A stretch of 38,029 nt of DNA from an uncultured Verrucomicrobiales bacterium (lineage in GTDB: Bacteria; Verrucomicrobiota; Verrucomicrobiia; Verrucomicrobiales; Akkermansiaceae), in the NCBI GenBank assembly GCA_905478925.1, contig CAJQKQ010000143.1:1-38029 (forward strand), given 5' to 3'. Made by a program: the position numbers and the translations under genes. Shown piece by piece: positions 24,203-33,330 of the stretch (the stretch's first letter is position 1; the number at the start of each line of letters is the position of its first letter). The notes under the pieces are model-generated. The model saw only the letters and a list, made by a program, of their open reading frames with translations, was not told the DNA's origin and did not search any database.

Positions 24203-25102
24203 ATGCACATCAGTGACATTCTGGGCTCACCCAAGCCTTCCCTATCATTCGAATTTTTCCCGCCTCGAGCCGCTCCAGCTTGGGAGAGTCTTTACGAAAC
24301 CATCCGAGACCTTGAAACGCTTTCCCCATCTTTCGTCTCAGTCACCTACGGCGCCGGCGGCTCCACCCGCGAGCTCACCCACGACCTTGTTGTCCGGATC
24401 AAGGAAACCACCAGCATCCCCCCGGTTCCGCACCTTACCTGCGTGGGGCACACAAGGCATGAGATCGATGCCATACTCAGCCGTTACGCCGAGGCTGGGG
24501 TCTCCAACATCCTCGCGCTGCGGGGCGATCCGCCGAAAGACCAGCCGGATTACGATTGGTCACAGGGGCACTTCCGTTTCGCAGCGGATCTCGTGTCCCA
24601 CATCCGTGCGTTCAATGAATCCGGTAAACACCCCGACCCCCGAGGCTTCGGCATCGGGGTCGCCGGATTCCCCGAAGGCCACCCCACCACACCGAACCGT
24701 GTCGATGAACTTGACCACATGAAGACGAAAGTCGATGCGGGAGCTGATTATATCTGCACTCAACTCTTCTTCGACAACCACGATTTTTTCGATTACCGCG
24801 ACCGCTGCGACCTCGTTGGAATCAACATTCCAATCATCGCAGGCATCATGCCCGTCACATCCACCAGCGGCATGAAACGCATGGCGGAGCTTGCGGCCGG
24901 AGCACGCTACCCAGCCAAGCTCCTGAAAATCCTCGACCGCGCATCATCGAAAAACGATCCGAAAGCCGTGGAACGGGCAGGCATCCACTACGCCGCCCAG
25001 CAATGCGCGGAGCTGCTCGACGAGGATCTCGCAGGCATCCATTTCTACACCCTCAACAAATCCCACGCCACCCGGCAGATCTACGCATCGCTGGGATTAT
25101 AG
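24203..25102 (+). CDS. metF: 5,10-methylenetetrahydrofolate reductase
   Basis: FAD-dependent reduction of methylene-THF to methyl-THF, the methyl donor for methionine synthesis; cytosolic. The TIM-barrel fold is shown by LSFEFFPPRAAPAWESLYET near residue 14, VSVTYGAGGSTRELTHD near 47, LTCVGHTRHEID near 78 and the FAD/folate region ILALRGDPPKD near 107. GADYICTQLFFDNHDFF near 179 carries the conserved TQLFF. PIIAGIMPVTS follows, as expected. Length 299 is standard. The gene stands alone between the EF-hand gene and the ABC importer, with no SAM or S-box-like riboswitch seen in the 120 bases upstream. Confidence 0.96.
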   Translation: MHISDILGSPKPSLSFEFFPPRAAPAWESLYETIRDLETLSPSFVSVTYGAGGSTRELTHDLVVRIKETTSIPPVPHLTCVGHTRHEIDAILSRYAEAGVSNILALRGDPPKDQPDYDWSQGHFRFAADLVSHIRAFNESGKHPDPRGFGIGVAGFPEGHPTTPNRVDELDHMKTKVDAGADYICTQLFFDNHDFFDYRDRCDLVGINIPIIAGIMPVTSTSGMKRMAELAAGARYPAKLLKILDRASSKNDPKAVERAGIHYAAQQCAELLDEDLAGIHFYTLNKSHATRQIYASLGL

Positions 25103-25313
25103 CACCTTGGGTAGAAATTACCTGAAACATGAAAGATCTGGCACGACTTCCACTTATTATACCATGTCGCAAGACAAGCGGTCCGGTCGAGACTCCCCTA
25201 GGTTAATGGGTTTTCCAAAGGGATAATCGCCCGGGTCGCTCTCTTTTTCCCGTAGCTGGGGATTCCAGCCCCAGGCCGTTCGAGAGGCATCCTGCCTCCC
25301 TAGCCCAATCCGT
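25103..25313. other. Intergenic region with two small hairpins
   Basis: Between the metF and ABC-permease stops lie two short inverted repeats: CTGGGG/CCCCAG (25256-25261 and 25269-25274) and GAGGCA/TGCCTC (25284-25289 and 25293-25298). Neither is followed by a T-run on either strand, so they do not look like intrinsic terminators. They may still limit read-through between the converging genes or belong to a small dispersed repeat. Confidence 0.4.
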
Positions 25314-27023
25314 TCAGACCTTGAAAAGGCCTCCCCGTTTCCCGCCGAGGACGGCGGCACCCATGATCGCGACGGACAGGAAAACCATCGCCCACACACC
25401 GAGCGCAGCCGCTAGTTCCGTGCCATTGCCCAGAGTGCTCAGCAACGTGTAGATCGCCTTCGTGATCGGGTAGTGCTGTGCCTGCTGGGCGAGAATCAGG
25501 CTATCGCTCACCTCAAGCATCGCAAAGGCGAAGCCAAGAATCGCGCCCGCCGCCACGTTCGCACCGATCAGCGGGATCGCGACTCGTCGCATCATCCGCA
25601 GTGGCGTTGCCCCGAGTGATTTCGCCGCTTCTTCGAGCGCTGGATTGCTCTGCTGTAGCCCCGCCACCGCAGCCCGGACTACGTAGGGAAGTCGGCGTAT
25701 GCAGTAGGCGACCACCAACAGGAAAAACGGACTGCCACCCGCCCCAACCAAAAACGCGAAAGGTTTCCCCTCCTGCGAAAGTGCCAAATATCCGAACGCC
25801 ATCACCAGCCCCGGAACCGCCAGTGGCAACATCACCAACGCATCCAGCCAGCCGCGGATTTTTAGATCCGACCTCACCACCACCCACGCAACGCTGATTC
25901 CGATCAACACCGCCAGCAATGTCGCCGTTCCCGCATACATCAGGCTGTTTTGTATCGATGGGACGACCAATCCGTTGCCTAGTGCCTCGACATAGTGACT
26001 CATCGTCAGCTCATCCGGGATCACCGTCCCATACCACCTTTCAGCCAGGGAAAGGAACACCACTCCAGCATGCGGGATCGAAGCGATCAGGAATGTCCCG
26101 AGGAACAACCCCGCACAGGCAAAGCCCTTGAATCCGCCGATTTTTTCCCCGTCACTGCGCCCTTTCGGCCTCGGTGCCGTCCCCAGTGGTGCCCGACCCA
26201 TCACCAGTTTTGCCAGAGCAAACACCACCGCAGCCACCACCAGAAGGATCGCCGTCAGCGCGTAGGGAACTGGGTTTTTGTCCAGCCCCTTGATCCCGTC
26301 GAAAATCTGCACCGGAGCGATCCGGGCGTAGTCGAAGACAAGCGGCACGCCCAATTCTGTGAACGACCATATAAAAACCAGCGAACTGCCCGCAAACACC
26401 CCCGGCATAGCGAGAGGTAAGGTGATCTTGAAAAATCGTTTCCACGGCGGGCAGCCGAGATTCTCCGCCGCCTGCTCCATCGCAGGATCCAGGTTCGCCA
26501 GCGCCGCCGCGATGTTCATGTAGAGAATGGGGTAAAGGTGCAGCGCGTTCATCACCACGATCCCAAGGAAACGTCCCTCCGCAAGCCAATCGAAGGGTGT
26601 CGCTACATCCATCGCGCCGAGATCGATCAGCAGCGCATTGAACGCACCGTTCACCCCGAGCATCTGCTTGATCCCCACCGCGCCGACAAAGGGCGGCAGG
26701 ATCAATGGAGCCAACACAAGTATCCCCAGAAATTTCTTTCCGATGAAATTGTACCGGTGCGCCACCAGCGCAAGGGGAAACGCCAGCAGAACGGTCAGTA
26801 GAGTGCTCGTTACTCCCATCATCAGTGCGTTCCACAGCCCCTCCCTGTATATCGGATTGGAAAATACGGATCCGATGAAATCCAGTGTCCACACCGTCCC
26901 CCCATCGGCATCCTTCGCCTCGAACGCCTGCCTCACCACCATCCCCGCCGGATACAGGAAAAACACCGCAAACAGCGCTACCACTGCCAAGCTAATCCCC
27001 CAGGCCATTTTCCGGTTCATCAT
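25314..27023 (-). CDS. ABC importer permease, fused two-domain iron(III)-type (FbpB-like)
   Basis: A membrane permease with two fused transport domains, about 569 residues from 27023, with roughly twelve spans. Each half has an EAA loop that docks to the ATPase: EQAAENLGCPPWKRFFKITLP (near 195 of the mature frame) and EEAAKSLGATPLRMMRRVAIP (near 475). The two-domain form is typical of iron(III) and some phosphonate or thiamine importers. The frame opens at 27083, but the ATG at 27023 overlaps the binding-protein stop (ATGA) and has GGGGGAG upstream, so it is preferred. The partner binding-protein gene lies directly upstream. No ATPase gene is present next to it or elsewhere in the window except the unrelated LolD type. 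Confidence 0.9.
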   Translation of the reverse strand: MMNRKMAWGISLAVVALFAVFFLYPAGMVVRQAFEAKDADGGTVWTLDFIGSVFSNPIYREGLWNALMMGVTSTLLTVLLAFPLALVAHRYNFIGKKFLGILVLAPLILPPFVGAVGIKQMLGVNGAFNALLIDLGAMDVATPFDWLAEGRFLGIVVMNALHLYPILYMNIAAALANLDPAMEQAAENLGCPPWKRFFKITLPLAMPGVFAGSSLVFIWSFTELGVPLVFDYARIAPVQIFDGIKGLDKNPVPYALTAILLVVAAVVFALAKLVMGRAPLGTAPRPKGRSDGEKIGGFKGFACAGLFLGTFLIASIPHAGVVFLSLAERWYGTVIPDELTMSHYVEALGNGLVVPSIQNSLMYAGTATLLAVLIGISVAWVVVRSDLKIRGWLDALVMLPLAVPGLVMAFGYLALSQEGKPFAFLVGAGGSPFFLLVVAYCIRRLPYVVRAAVAGLQQSNPALEEAAKSLGATPLRMMRRVAIPLIGANVAAGAILGFAFAMLEVSDSLILAQQAQHYPITKAIYTLLSTLGNGTELAAALGVWAMVFLSVAIMGAAVLGGKRGGLFKV

Positions 27024-28486
27024 GGCCGCTCCCCCTTCCCTTCGGCGATCTCGCGAGCCTTCCGGTAATTCCCCCGGAACCACTCGCCCAGCTCTTTCAT
27101 CCGCGTCGCCTGCACCATGCTGTCCTTGCTGTTCAGGCCGGGATCACCCTGTCCGGCGATCTCATACGAGACCCTCGAAACATCATGGAAAACCAAAAGC
27201 GCATCCTCCGGCATTCCCGCCGCGATCATCGCGCCCCACGCATCTTTCATTTCCTCATGGGAGTCGATACACATCACTTTCACAAGCTGACGGAGAGTAT
27301 TGAATACCTTCCCGGTCAAAGCACGATCGTAGGTGAAATTACCCTCGTCTTCATAGGGGCTGGCACCTGGCATGGTCGTCAGAGACAGAATCTCCGGGGC
27401 ATACATGTCACGCCGAATCGGCGTGCGGTGGAGTGCGCGTTCCCGCGGCCCTCCATTGGTACCGGGCTTCTGGAACCACAGTCGCTGAGCTTCCTTGCTA
27501 AGACAGAACCTAACGAACTCCTGCGCAATTTCAGCATGCGGCGCACCTTTCAGAACGGCGATGGGATCCGCACTCATCGTCGTCCCACCCTTCGGCGCGA
27601 TCCAGACGACGCGAGGTCTACCGTCCCTTGTTTTTAGCTCGTTCGCATAGCTGCGCCCGTAGAAATCGATGCTCATGCCGGCTGCCGCATTCCCCTGCCC
27701 CACGTCCTGAGGTATCTTCGGTGCGCTATCGGTGAAATATCTCGCGTTCGCCGCCATCCGTTGGATCAGCCGTAATCCCTCATCCCAGCCCTCGTCAGCA
27801 GTTCCACCCGCCTTCAGGGATTTCTGCATCTCACCCTGGATCAGCAACTCGAAGGTCCGTGCCACCGAACCGCTCTTCGTTGGATCCGCCAGCGCGAGGC
27901 TGCCCTCATAACCCGGATCGCCGAGATCTTGCCACTCGTCCGGTGCATCCAGCCCGATTCTGTCCACGAAGTCCGGATTATAGCAGATCCCGAACTGCGA
28001 CATGCACGTCCCCACCCAAACCTTATCCTCCGCAAAATACCGTTCTCCGGTGAACGTCTCCGGGATCACGCCGCCCTCGCCGAACAATCCAGCATCCTTG
28101 GAAAATACATCGAGCGGAACGAGCCTGCCCGCCCTTGCCTGTCCCGCGAAATCAGGCTCACCTCCGCCGAAAAACAGATCCACACCGATCCCTTCGCGTG
28201 CCGTTTCCTCCGCGGCCTTGTATCCAGCGTCAATGACCATACGGATCTCCGACGTGCCGCCCGGCGTCCGCCAGTCCACGTAAATCGACCTACCCTTCTC
28301 CCGCTTCCACCAAGCAGCGAAAGCTTCGCCAAATTCCTTGCGGATCGACTCATTGTGCGGGGAAAGGATCACCAGCGTGTCATCCGCAGAGCCAGGGGAA
28401 GCCGTCTCGCTCTCGCGCTTCAGTACCAGCGGCAGGGCGACGATCAGCCCGAGCAAACCGAGGATACCGATCAATCGCGCTTTCAT
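27020..28486 (-). CDS. ABC importer substrate-binding protein, iron(III)/FbpA-like
   Basis: A periplasmic binding protein of the bacterial extracellular solute-binding families that include FbpA. An N-terminal hydrophobic anchor or signal (IGILGLLGLIVALPLVL) without a lipobox precedes the lobe-1 strand TLVILSPHNESIRKEF. Later landmarks are DLFFGGGEPDFAGQARAGRL (near 120), FGICYNPDFV (near 165) and PIAVLKGAPHAEIAQEFVRF (near 310). The length of about 488 exceeds the usual 330-350 of FbpA; the excess is largely C-terminal and internal. ATG at 28486 is chosen over the TTG at 28492. The stop overlaps the permease start. Iron as ligand is inferred from family resemblance; no pair of Tyr ligands could be fixed with certainty. 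Confidence 0.85.
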   Translation of the reverse strand: MKARLIGILGLLGLIVALPLVLKRESETASPGSADDTLVILSPHNESIRKEFGEAFAAWWKREKGRSIYVDWRTPGGTSEIRMVIDAGYKAAEETAREGIGVDLFFGGGEPDFAGQARAGRLVPLDVFSKDAGLFGEGGVIPETFTGERYFAEDKVWVGTCMSQFGICYNPDFVDRIGLDAPDEWQDLGDPGYEGSLALADPTKSGSVARTFELLIQGEMQKSLKAGGTADEGWDEGLRLIQRMAANARYFTDSAPKIPQDVGQGNAAAGMSIDFYGRSYANELKTRDGRPRVVWIAPKGGTTMSADPIAVLKGAPHAEIAQEFVRFCLSKEAQRLWFQKPGTNGGPRERALHRTPIRRDMYAPEILSLTTMPGASPYEDEGNFTYDRALTGKVFNTLRQLVKVMCIDSHEEMKDAWGAMIAAGMPEDALLVFHDVSRVSYEIAGQGDPGLNSKDSMVQATRMKELGEWFRGNYRKAREIAEGKGERP

Positions 28487-28689
28487 AATCAATTTGGAAA
28501 CTAGTGCCCTGAAAATCTTAATCTGACGGATGGGTATTTTAAAGGTCTTGAAAAATGGCTTCCGATGGTCGCGGAGGATCAGAAAGCTCGACGCTTTTTC
28601 CCAATAGCTGCGTTGCGCGTCGAGTCGTGAATCTCGAACACTAGTTCACGAAGCACACACGCCACCAACCCGGATGACAAGGAGGATCA
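28487..28689. other. Upstream region of the ABC importer
   Basis: About 200 bases between the binding-protein start and the inverted-repeat element. It should contain the promoter of the importer operon on the minus strand. I see no convincing Fur-box-like palindrome and no other feature. Confidence 0.35.
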
Positions 28690-28960
28690 CGCCCAATCGG
28701 GTGTGATTTTTACCGGTGTATTCGTCTGACGCAACCCAAGCCATTCAATATTGGTAGGGCTGATCCGACTCGGTCGGCCCTGATCAAAAACGCAAGCGCC
28801 GTATCTCCGGAAAGGGAGTGACCCCACGGCAAGACCCTGCACCCCCCCCCCGGGATCTCACTTTCGTGTGGGTGAGGCGGGCGGCTAGATTTTTAAAGTG
28901 GGCTGACCGAGCCGGATCAGCCCTACCCTGTGAGAAACACCGCTAAAAATCACACCCCGC
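28690..28960. repeat. Long imperfect inverted repeat (MITE-like or large hairpin)
   Basis: A 28-base arm at 28753-28780 (GGTAGGGCTGATCCG...) is repeated inverted at 28900-28927 with 26 of 28 positions matching. Further out, GGGTGTGATTTTTA near 28699 also recurs inverted near 28940 (TAAAAATCACACCCC). Total span is about 260 bases. The interior holds no gene and includes a run of ten C. It could fold into one large hairpin between two minus-strand operons. It could also be a small non-autonomous mobile element. No clean target duplication was identified. Confidence 0.7.
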
Positions 28961-28971
28961 CCAATCTAAAG

Positions 28972-30975
28972 CTACTCGGAGTGCAGCCAGTGCCAGATCG
29001 CCCCGAACTGCTTGTGGGCATCCCCATCGAGGATATCCCCGCGCTGGGATTCGTTGCCTTCCGCATAGCGCGGCATCTTGCTACCCGGAAAAACGCCTGC
29101 CGGATTGTCCATCCAACGATAGAAGTAGCCCTGTCGCAGACGTTGCGGCACCAGCCTAAAATTGACCGCGCCGACCTCGAAGGCAGCCGTCGGATCTTGA
29201 TCGCCGATGCCATGGCAGGTGGTGCAGCCAAACCCATCCGCGCCGACCAAGGTCCTCCCAATTTCTGCGAGTTCAGGATCCACCTCCAGTTCCACCGGAG
29301 TCGAAGGATCGAAGCCGTGCACCCTGCTGAGACCTTCCGCCAAGGGCTTCGCATACGCGCCGAAGGCAGGCATCCGCGTCCCCAGCCAAGGTCTCGGGCT
29401 GGTCTTGGTGGTTCCGGCGAGCATTGCCTCGATGTAGCTAGTATAAAGCATTTCTCCGACGAACGTAAGCTGCGGCCGAGTCTGATCTACCCGTTCGTTC
29501 AATCCTTCGACATGGGCGGCGAGCCCCGCAGTGGTTCCGTGGAGCGAGTCCAACAAAGACGACTTATCGTCGAGGGCATGACAGGCGGAGCAACGCTTCG
29601 CATCGATCTGGCGTTTCGCAAACTCCGCAGAATTATCCTTCTTCAGGGAATCGTATCCCAGCTTGGAGAACGCAACCAGAGCCTCCCGCTCGCTCTCTTC
29701 AATGTTGGGCACCGGCAAGCCGGGACGCTTATCGCCTTCCGCCATACATCCTTTCTTTAGCCAATCCGCCTTGAAAATCTCATCCAGCGTCGCAGCTCTC
29801 GAGACGCCTCCCGGAAGACCCGGATGGCAGCTGCCGCATTGCAGGCTTTCGGAAATCGCCGCGCCGCGAATGGCATCGCCCTCAGGAAAAATATAACCCG
29901 TCTTCGTTTCCTTGCCTTCGGATCCCGCCCGCAGGAAAGCGGCGAGAGAAACGGCTTCCTCTTCAGAGAATCTGAAATTCGGCATTCCCGTGAACGGGTG
30001 ATAGGCTTCCGGTTTTTTCAGGAATGCTACCAGCTTCCCGGGAAGATATTTCGAAGCGACATTATTCAGCGGCACTCGGTCTGCGCCATCGGCAGTGGCC
30101 TCCTCACCCGCCGGATAGTGGCAGGCTACGCATCCGAGTTCATGGAAATGCACGCCACCCGCCTTCGCCAGTCCGCCGTCCGGAGCCGGCAAGGCCTCAC
30201 CGCCCATTCTCATGGCGGCAAGGAAAGCAGCAAGATCCGCCGCCTCTTGCAAACCCTCGGCCGTACCGGGATCGACGAGGCCAGGCATGTGGGTCGTCGG
30301 TTTCAATGCCTTGGGATCAGCGATCCATTCCCTCAGCCATTGCTCCGAAAGCCGATCGCCCGCACCCGCAAGTATGGGTGCAATTTCACCCGTCTCAGGC
30401 ATCGGAGTCGCACCGAATCCTTCCTCGGGCGCATGGCACTTTGCACAATTATGCTGCGTGAAAGACATCCTACCGTGCCGCTGCAACTCGCCCAGCTTCG
30501 CCTCGTCCGTCCTCTCCCCCGCAAACACCGGCGGCGGTATCGTCTGGCGCTGCATTCCGGCCTCCTCCCAGTAGATTCGGAAAAGGGCGCTGCCGTCATC
30601 CGCACTGGAATATTTGATGGAAATGTCGTGCTCACCGGGGTTGAGCCGCAGGCGTTTCGATTTGGACACACCGAGATCACCTTCCTCGGCAAGCACCTCC
30701 TCCCCATCGATGGACAGCGAGGCTTTGCCCTTTCCCTCGAAGGAAAAATACAGCCTGCGCCTCTCCTGCAGTTCCAGCGATCCGATCCATTCGACTCCGA
30801 ACCCGCCCGTATTCAGAAATGGGGTCGGCGGCTGCCCAGCGGCAACCGATAGTGCCGGGATGCGATCCATCCTCACATCCTTCGCATCGCCTTGGCTGAA
30901 GGTGGCGACAAGCTCCGCGCAGGTGGATCCGGATAGAACGGATGCAATGACGAGGTTTCTAAACATCCGTTCCAT
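28972..30975 (-). CDS. Exported PA14-domain pentahaem c-type cytochrome
   Basis: An exported multihaem protein of 667 residues. After a signal sequence (FRNLVIASVLSGSTCA) comes a PA14-like beta domain, about residues 40-150 (GEHDISIKYSSADDGSALFRIYW), which usually binds carbohydrate. Five CxxCH motifs follow: CAKCH (~177), CVACH (~283), CGSCH (~381), CSACH (~465) and CTTCH (~587). The methionines near them (for example MPGLV, FTGMPNF, MPAFG, SKMPRY) are candidates for axial ligands. Start is either 30975 or the ATG at 30966. It lies nine bases after the stop of the propeller gene, so both are likely one transcript. Electron acceptance from a periplasmic sugar oxidase is inferred from the pairing; it could equally be a structural surface cytochrome. 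Confidence 0.9.
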   Translation of the reverse strand: MERMFRNLVIASVLSGSTCAELVATFSQGDAKDVRMDRIPALSVAAGQPPTPFLNTGGFGVEWIGSLELQERRRLYFSFEGKGKASLSIDGEEVLAEEGDLGVSKSKRLRLNPGEHDISIKYSSADDGSALFRIYWEEAGMQRQTIPPPVFAGERTDEAKLGELQRHGRMSFTQHNCAKCHAPEEGFGATPMPETGEIAPILAGAGDRLSEQWLREWIADPKALKPTTHMPGLVDPGTAEGLQEAADLAAFLAAMRMGGEALPAPDGGLAKAGGVHFHELGCVACHYPAGEEATADGADRVPLNNVASKYLPGKLVAFLKKPEAYHPFTGMPNFRFSEEEAVSLAAFLRAGSEGKETKTGYIFPEGDAIRGAAISESLQCGSCHPGLPGGVSRAATLDEIFKADWLKKGCMAEGDKRPGLPVPNIEESEREALVAFSKLGYDSLKKDNSAEFAKRQIDAKRCSACHALDDKSSLLDSLHGTTAGLAAHVEGLNERVDQTRPQLTFVGEMLYTSYIEAMLAGTTKTSPRPWLGTRMPAFGAYAKPLAEGLSRVHGFDPSTPVELEVDPELAEIGRTLVGADGFGCTTCHGIGDQDPTAAFEVGAVNFRLVPQRLRQGYFYRWMDNPAGVFPGSKMPRYAEGNESQRGDILDGDAHKQFGAIWHWLHSE

Positions 30976-30984
30976 CGGCAGATT

Positions 30985-33234
30985 CTATTTTCCGTAAACC
31001 GTGGCGTGCACCTCGCTCTTGAGTATCTCACCGTCCGTATCCTCAAGATCGTATCCGACCTTGAGGGACATCGAAGGCTTCATCCCTTCAAGCACAAGTT
31101 CGACCGTCTTGCCGTCTCCGGAAAGTTTCGCGGATTCTACCTTCACACTGTCGCGCTTGTGATGTCTTTTCGATTCGGACTTCTTGGCTTTTTCCATCGC
31201 CTCCGTGTCCGGGTTGTCCACGGAAAATTCACCAGATCCATACTGCACACTCCGCACATAATCCCACCGCTGAATGGAATAGCTCGTCACGTCCTCTGCC
31301 AACTCGGCATCAAGCTTCACCGGGAAAGTGAGTTTCACACCCGATTCTGTGTAATCAAGTTTCTCAGGGAGTTTCAAACCCACCTCCGCGTTGAAACGGA
31401 TACGTTGGAACGCACACGCGGTAGCGGCATTCGTCTGCCAACCGCGAAAACCGAGCACATACATCGAACCGTCGCTATGAAAACGCGCACGCATGGCAGA
31501 TGACTGAAGGGAAATCGGGAGCTTCACTGCACCAGCCTGCAGTCTACCGTTGTTTGTCACAGGCAGCACCCGGAAGAGGCTAGATTTTCCGTAGGAGAGG
31601 TGGATCATCTCGTCGGTCTTCAAGCCGAACTTCGCATAATCTGGAACCCAGACCTGGGAGCCGCCGGAGTTGTCCACATCCATCGGAAGGTAGACAAGCG
31701 GCGGGGTATAAGCTGCACTCGTGAGGGAATGGCGGGAATCTTCGGTTCCGAAAAATACGGGCATATCGCCAGCCTTCACGTAGTTAATTTTACAGCTGGG
31801 CTGCCATGTACCTTCGTTCTCACCCGTGGTGATCTCGCCGTTCGGGCCGATGCCCATGCCGCCCGGTGCGCGGATACCAGTGGCAACAACTTCGAACTTT
31901 TTCCCATCAGGGGAAATTTTCGCAACAATCCCGTGATGCGGGAGTATCTTGTCAAAGCCACGGCCACCGCCACGAACCGGAGCTGCCTTTGCAAAGTAGA
32001 AGTTGCCTTCCTTGTCCGTCTGAAGATCAAAAGCGAACTCGTGGAAGTTTTCGGAAATATATACGTCGCGGTTGAATACTTTGAAGTAATCCGTCTCGCC
32101 GTCCTTGTTCAGGTCAATGAGCTTGGTGATCTGGTCACGGCCGTTTACGTAGATTTCCCCGTCAACGACTTTCAAGCCGATGGTCTCGAACAATCCGGCT
32201 GCGATGCGGCGCCATTTGAATTCCTTCCAATCCCCCTTGAGTCCGCTGACGACCCACACATCTCCGTTCCATGTGGAAAGGGCGGCTGAATCTTCGTCGA
32301 TAAAATCGAAGCCGCCGAAGCGAAGGTTCGCGTCCCAAGGATTTTCAGTAGGGAGAGTTACGAGATCGGTGAGATAGGTGTCTTCGTCGTTGCCTGAGAT
32401 TTTGCCTTCGGTCGTAATTGTCTCCGTCCAGATGCCAGGGCCTCCGGAGGTGAGCTTTGCGAAATCAGGTTTCGCGCCCGCGGTCGGTTTGTCACCTTTT
32501 GCTATGGCGATCTGTGCGACGAGTTCGCCGTCACCTTTCGGGATCAGCGCGAGAAGGCGATTTAGGTTCTTTGGATCGGTGGCTAGTTTGACACCGCCCG
32601 TGGAAACGATGCCGAGACCATCGGCAGATTTCGCGGCAAGCATATCGTCACCAACGGTGAACGCGCCCTTCTCATCGGCAACGACAAGGGTAAGGGCTTC
32701 TTTTCGTGATCCGAACTTGAAGGAGCGGGTGATGGTTTCTCCGGAGCGCTCGAGATTCTCTAGGACCTCGGTTCCGTTCACTGTGTATTCGAGAACGATG
32801 GTTCTCCCGTGGCGGTAATGGCCGGTGAGTGCACCATGCGGAATGTCGCCGTGCCCCTTTATCTCGCGCTTGTCATCGAAGGAACCGCTTTCATCAGCCC
32901 AGCCAGAGGTGGTATCGGTCACGAGAAGGGCTTCCTTGTTGCCCATGGTCATTAAGCGGCCGTGCGCGCCTGTCCAAGGGGTGCCACCCCATTCGATACC
33001 GCCTTTGTAAACACTGGAGAGACGAAGAGTTTCCGTATCGTAAAGGGCACGCCAGCCTTCTCCGAGATCCACCGAAAGGCCTTTGATTGCACTCATTCGT
33101 TTTTCCCCGTGGAAATAGTCCCCGAAAGTATTCATCCATGCCGGACCCACATCCATTTTTTCATACCACTTCTGCGCCACGAGGGGCTGGATCAATAGGG
33201 TGGATACTGCGAGTACCTTGCTGAGTCTTTGCAT
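30985..33234 (-). CDS. Exported beta-propeller protein, DUF6797-like N-terminus
   Basis: An exported protein of 749 residues, first gene of the unit with the pentahaem cytochrome. A signal peptide (KVLAVSTLLIQPLVA) leads to a PVC-type N-terminal domain of about 270 residues (GPAWMNTFGDYF, KGLSVDLGEGWRALYDTETLRLSSVYKGG), which I take as DUF6797. The following region resembles soluble glucose/sorbosone dehydrogenase propellers: DGEIYVNGRDQITKLIDLNKDGETDYFK (about 370-395) and GGMGIGPNGEITTGENEGTW (about 470-490). No haem motif is present. The C-terminal ~130 residues form a beta-rich domain. The role of a periplasmic sugar dehydrogenase passing electrons to its cytochrome partner is plausible but unproven, since catalytic residues could not be assigned with certainty. 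Confidence 0.85.
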   Translation of the reverse strand: MQRLSKVLAVSTLLIQPLVAQKWYEKMDVGPAWMNTFGDYFHGEKRMSAIKGLSVDLGEGWRALYDTETLRLSSVYKGGIEWGGTPWTGAHGRLMTMGNKEALLVTDTTSGWADESGSFDDKREIKGHGDIPHGALTGHYRHGRTIVLEYTVNGTEVLENLERSGETITRSFKFGSRKEALTLVVADEKGAFTVGDDMLAAKSADGLGIVSTGGVKLATDPKNLNRLLALIPKGDGELVAQIAIAKGDKPTAGAKPDFAKLTSGGPGIWTETITTEGKISGNDEDTYLTDLVTLPTENPWDANLRFGGFDFIDEDSAALSTWNGDVWVVSGLKGDWKEFKWRRIAAGLFETIGLKVVDGEIYVNGRDQITKLIDLNKDGETDYFKVFNRDVYISENFHEFAFDLQTDKEGNFYFAKAAPVRGGGRGFDKILPHHGIVAKISPDGKKFEVVATGIRAPGGMGIGPNGEITTGENEGTWQPSCKINYVKAGDMPVFFGTEDSRHSLTSAAYTPPLVYLPMDVDNSGGSQVWVPDYAKFGLKTDEMIHLSYGKSSLFRVLPVTNNGRLQAGAVKLPISLQSSAMRARFHSDGSMYVLGFRGWQTNAATACAFQRIRFNAEVGLKLPEKLDYTESGVKLTFPVKLDAELAEDVTSYSIQRWDYVRSVQYGSGEFSVDNPDTEAMEKAKKSESKRHHKRDSVKVESAKLSGDGKTVELVLEGMKPSMSLKVGYDLEDTDGEILKSEVHATVYGK

Positions 33235-33330
33235 ACAGATGTATCTTACGTTCCTATCGTATGAGGTCTAGCTACTAAATTCAAAAATTCCGCGCTTCAC
33301 CTGCGGACCGATCCGGCGTTTTATCTGCAC
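33235..33330. promoter_or_regulatory. Short divergent promoter region
   Basis: The 96 bases between the propeller (-) and GNAT (+) starts must hold both promoters unless transcription begins further out. An A/T-rich core lies around 33267-33288. No -35/-10 pair or operator palindrome can be called with confidence. Confidence 0.3.

Noticed and set aside
25256..25298. Two hairpins as a terminator pair for metF or the ABC permease
   Set aside because: Neither hairpin is followed by a T-run on either strand, so an intrinsic terminator call is not supported.
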